Source: Xanthobacteraceae bacterium
GTDB taxonomy: Bacteria > Pseudomonadota > Alphaproteobacteria > Rhizobiales > Xanthobacteraceae
Reading direction: 5' to 3'
NCBI GenBank assembly: GCA_030039655.1
Contig: JASHVC010000679.1
Location: 1 to 6,642 of the forward strand
DNA length: 6,642 nucleotides
A program made the translations under genes and the position numbers. The notes beneath the pieces were generated by a model that was not told where the DNA came from, ran no database searches, and was given only the letters and a program-made list of their open reading frames with translations. Position 1 is the stretch's first letter. Every line of letters starts with the position of its first letter. Shown piece by piece: positions 6,636 through 6,642 of the stretch.

Positions 6636-6642
6636 TACTGAT

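Overview
The window is a GC-rich stretch, read entirely on the + strand, from an alphaproteobacterium. The gene order rpsA - sppA - ihfB - LapA-domain gene - trpF - trpB - trpA is a familiar chromosomal block in Hyphomicrobiales (Rhizobiales). Two intergenic palindromic repeats resemble dispersed repeats I recall from Bradyrhizobiaceae and Xanthobacteraceae, so a member of that group is my best guess. This placement rests on synteny and motif memory; no search was run.

Layout. Bases 1-708 are the 3' end of rpsA (ribosomal protein S1), covering its last two full S1 RNA-binding repeats. A 99-bp imperfect palindrome (716-814) fills most of the rpsA-sppA gap. sppA (838-1815) encodes a membrane-anchored signal peptide peptidase with a Ser/Lys dyad. 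ihfB (1862-2158) encodes the beta subunit of integration host factor. A TTG-started gene (2218-2586) encodes a small two-helix LapA/DUF1049 membrane protein. A 91-bp leader with several competing short inverted repeats precedes trpF (2678-3358, GTG start). trpF, trpB (3355-4575), trpA (4572-5420) and an acyl-CoA-dehydrogenase-fold gene (5417-6598) then follow, each joined to the next by a 4-bp ATGA stop/start overlap. The right edge holds part of a second, different dispersed-type repeat.

How the genes work together. TrpF makes the substrate for tryptophan synthase, and TrpA and TrpB form that enzyme, so the three cover the late steps of tryptophan synthesis. The three genes before them serve general functions: translation, envelope protein turnover and nucleoid architecture.

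The departure from the expected layout is what follows trpA. In many relatives accD and folC come next. Here a flavoprotein gene is translationally coupled to trpA. Its product resembles the two-component flavin monooxygenases (HsaA/DszC/HpaB-type, group D) and lacks the acyl-CoA dehydrogenase catalytic glutamate. This coupling, and the switch-like leader before trpF, are the two items most worth checking. The rest is well-conserved housekeeping DNA. I see no CRISPR array, RNA gene, insertion sequence or phage gene.
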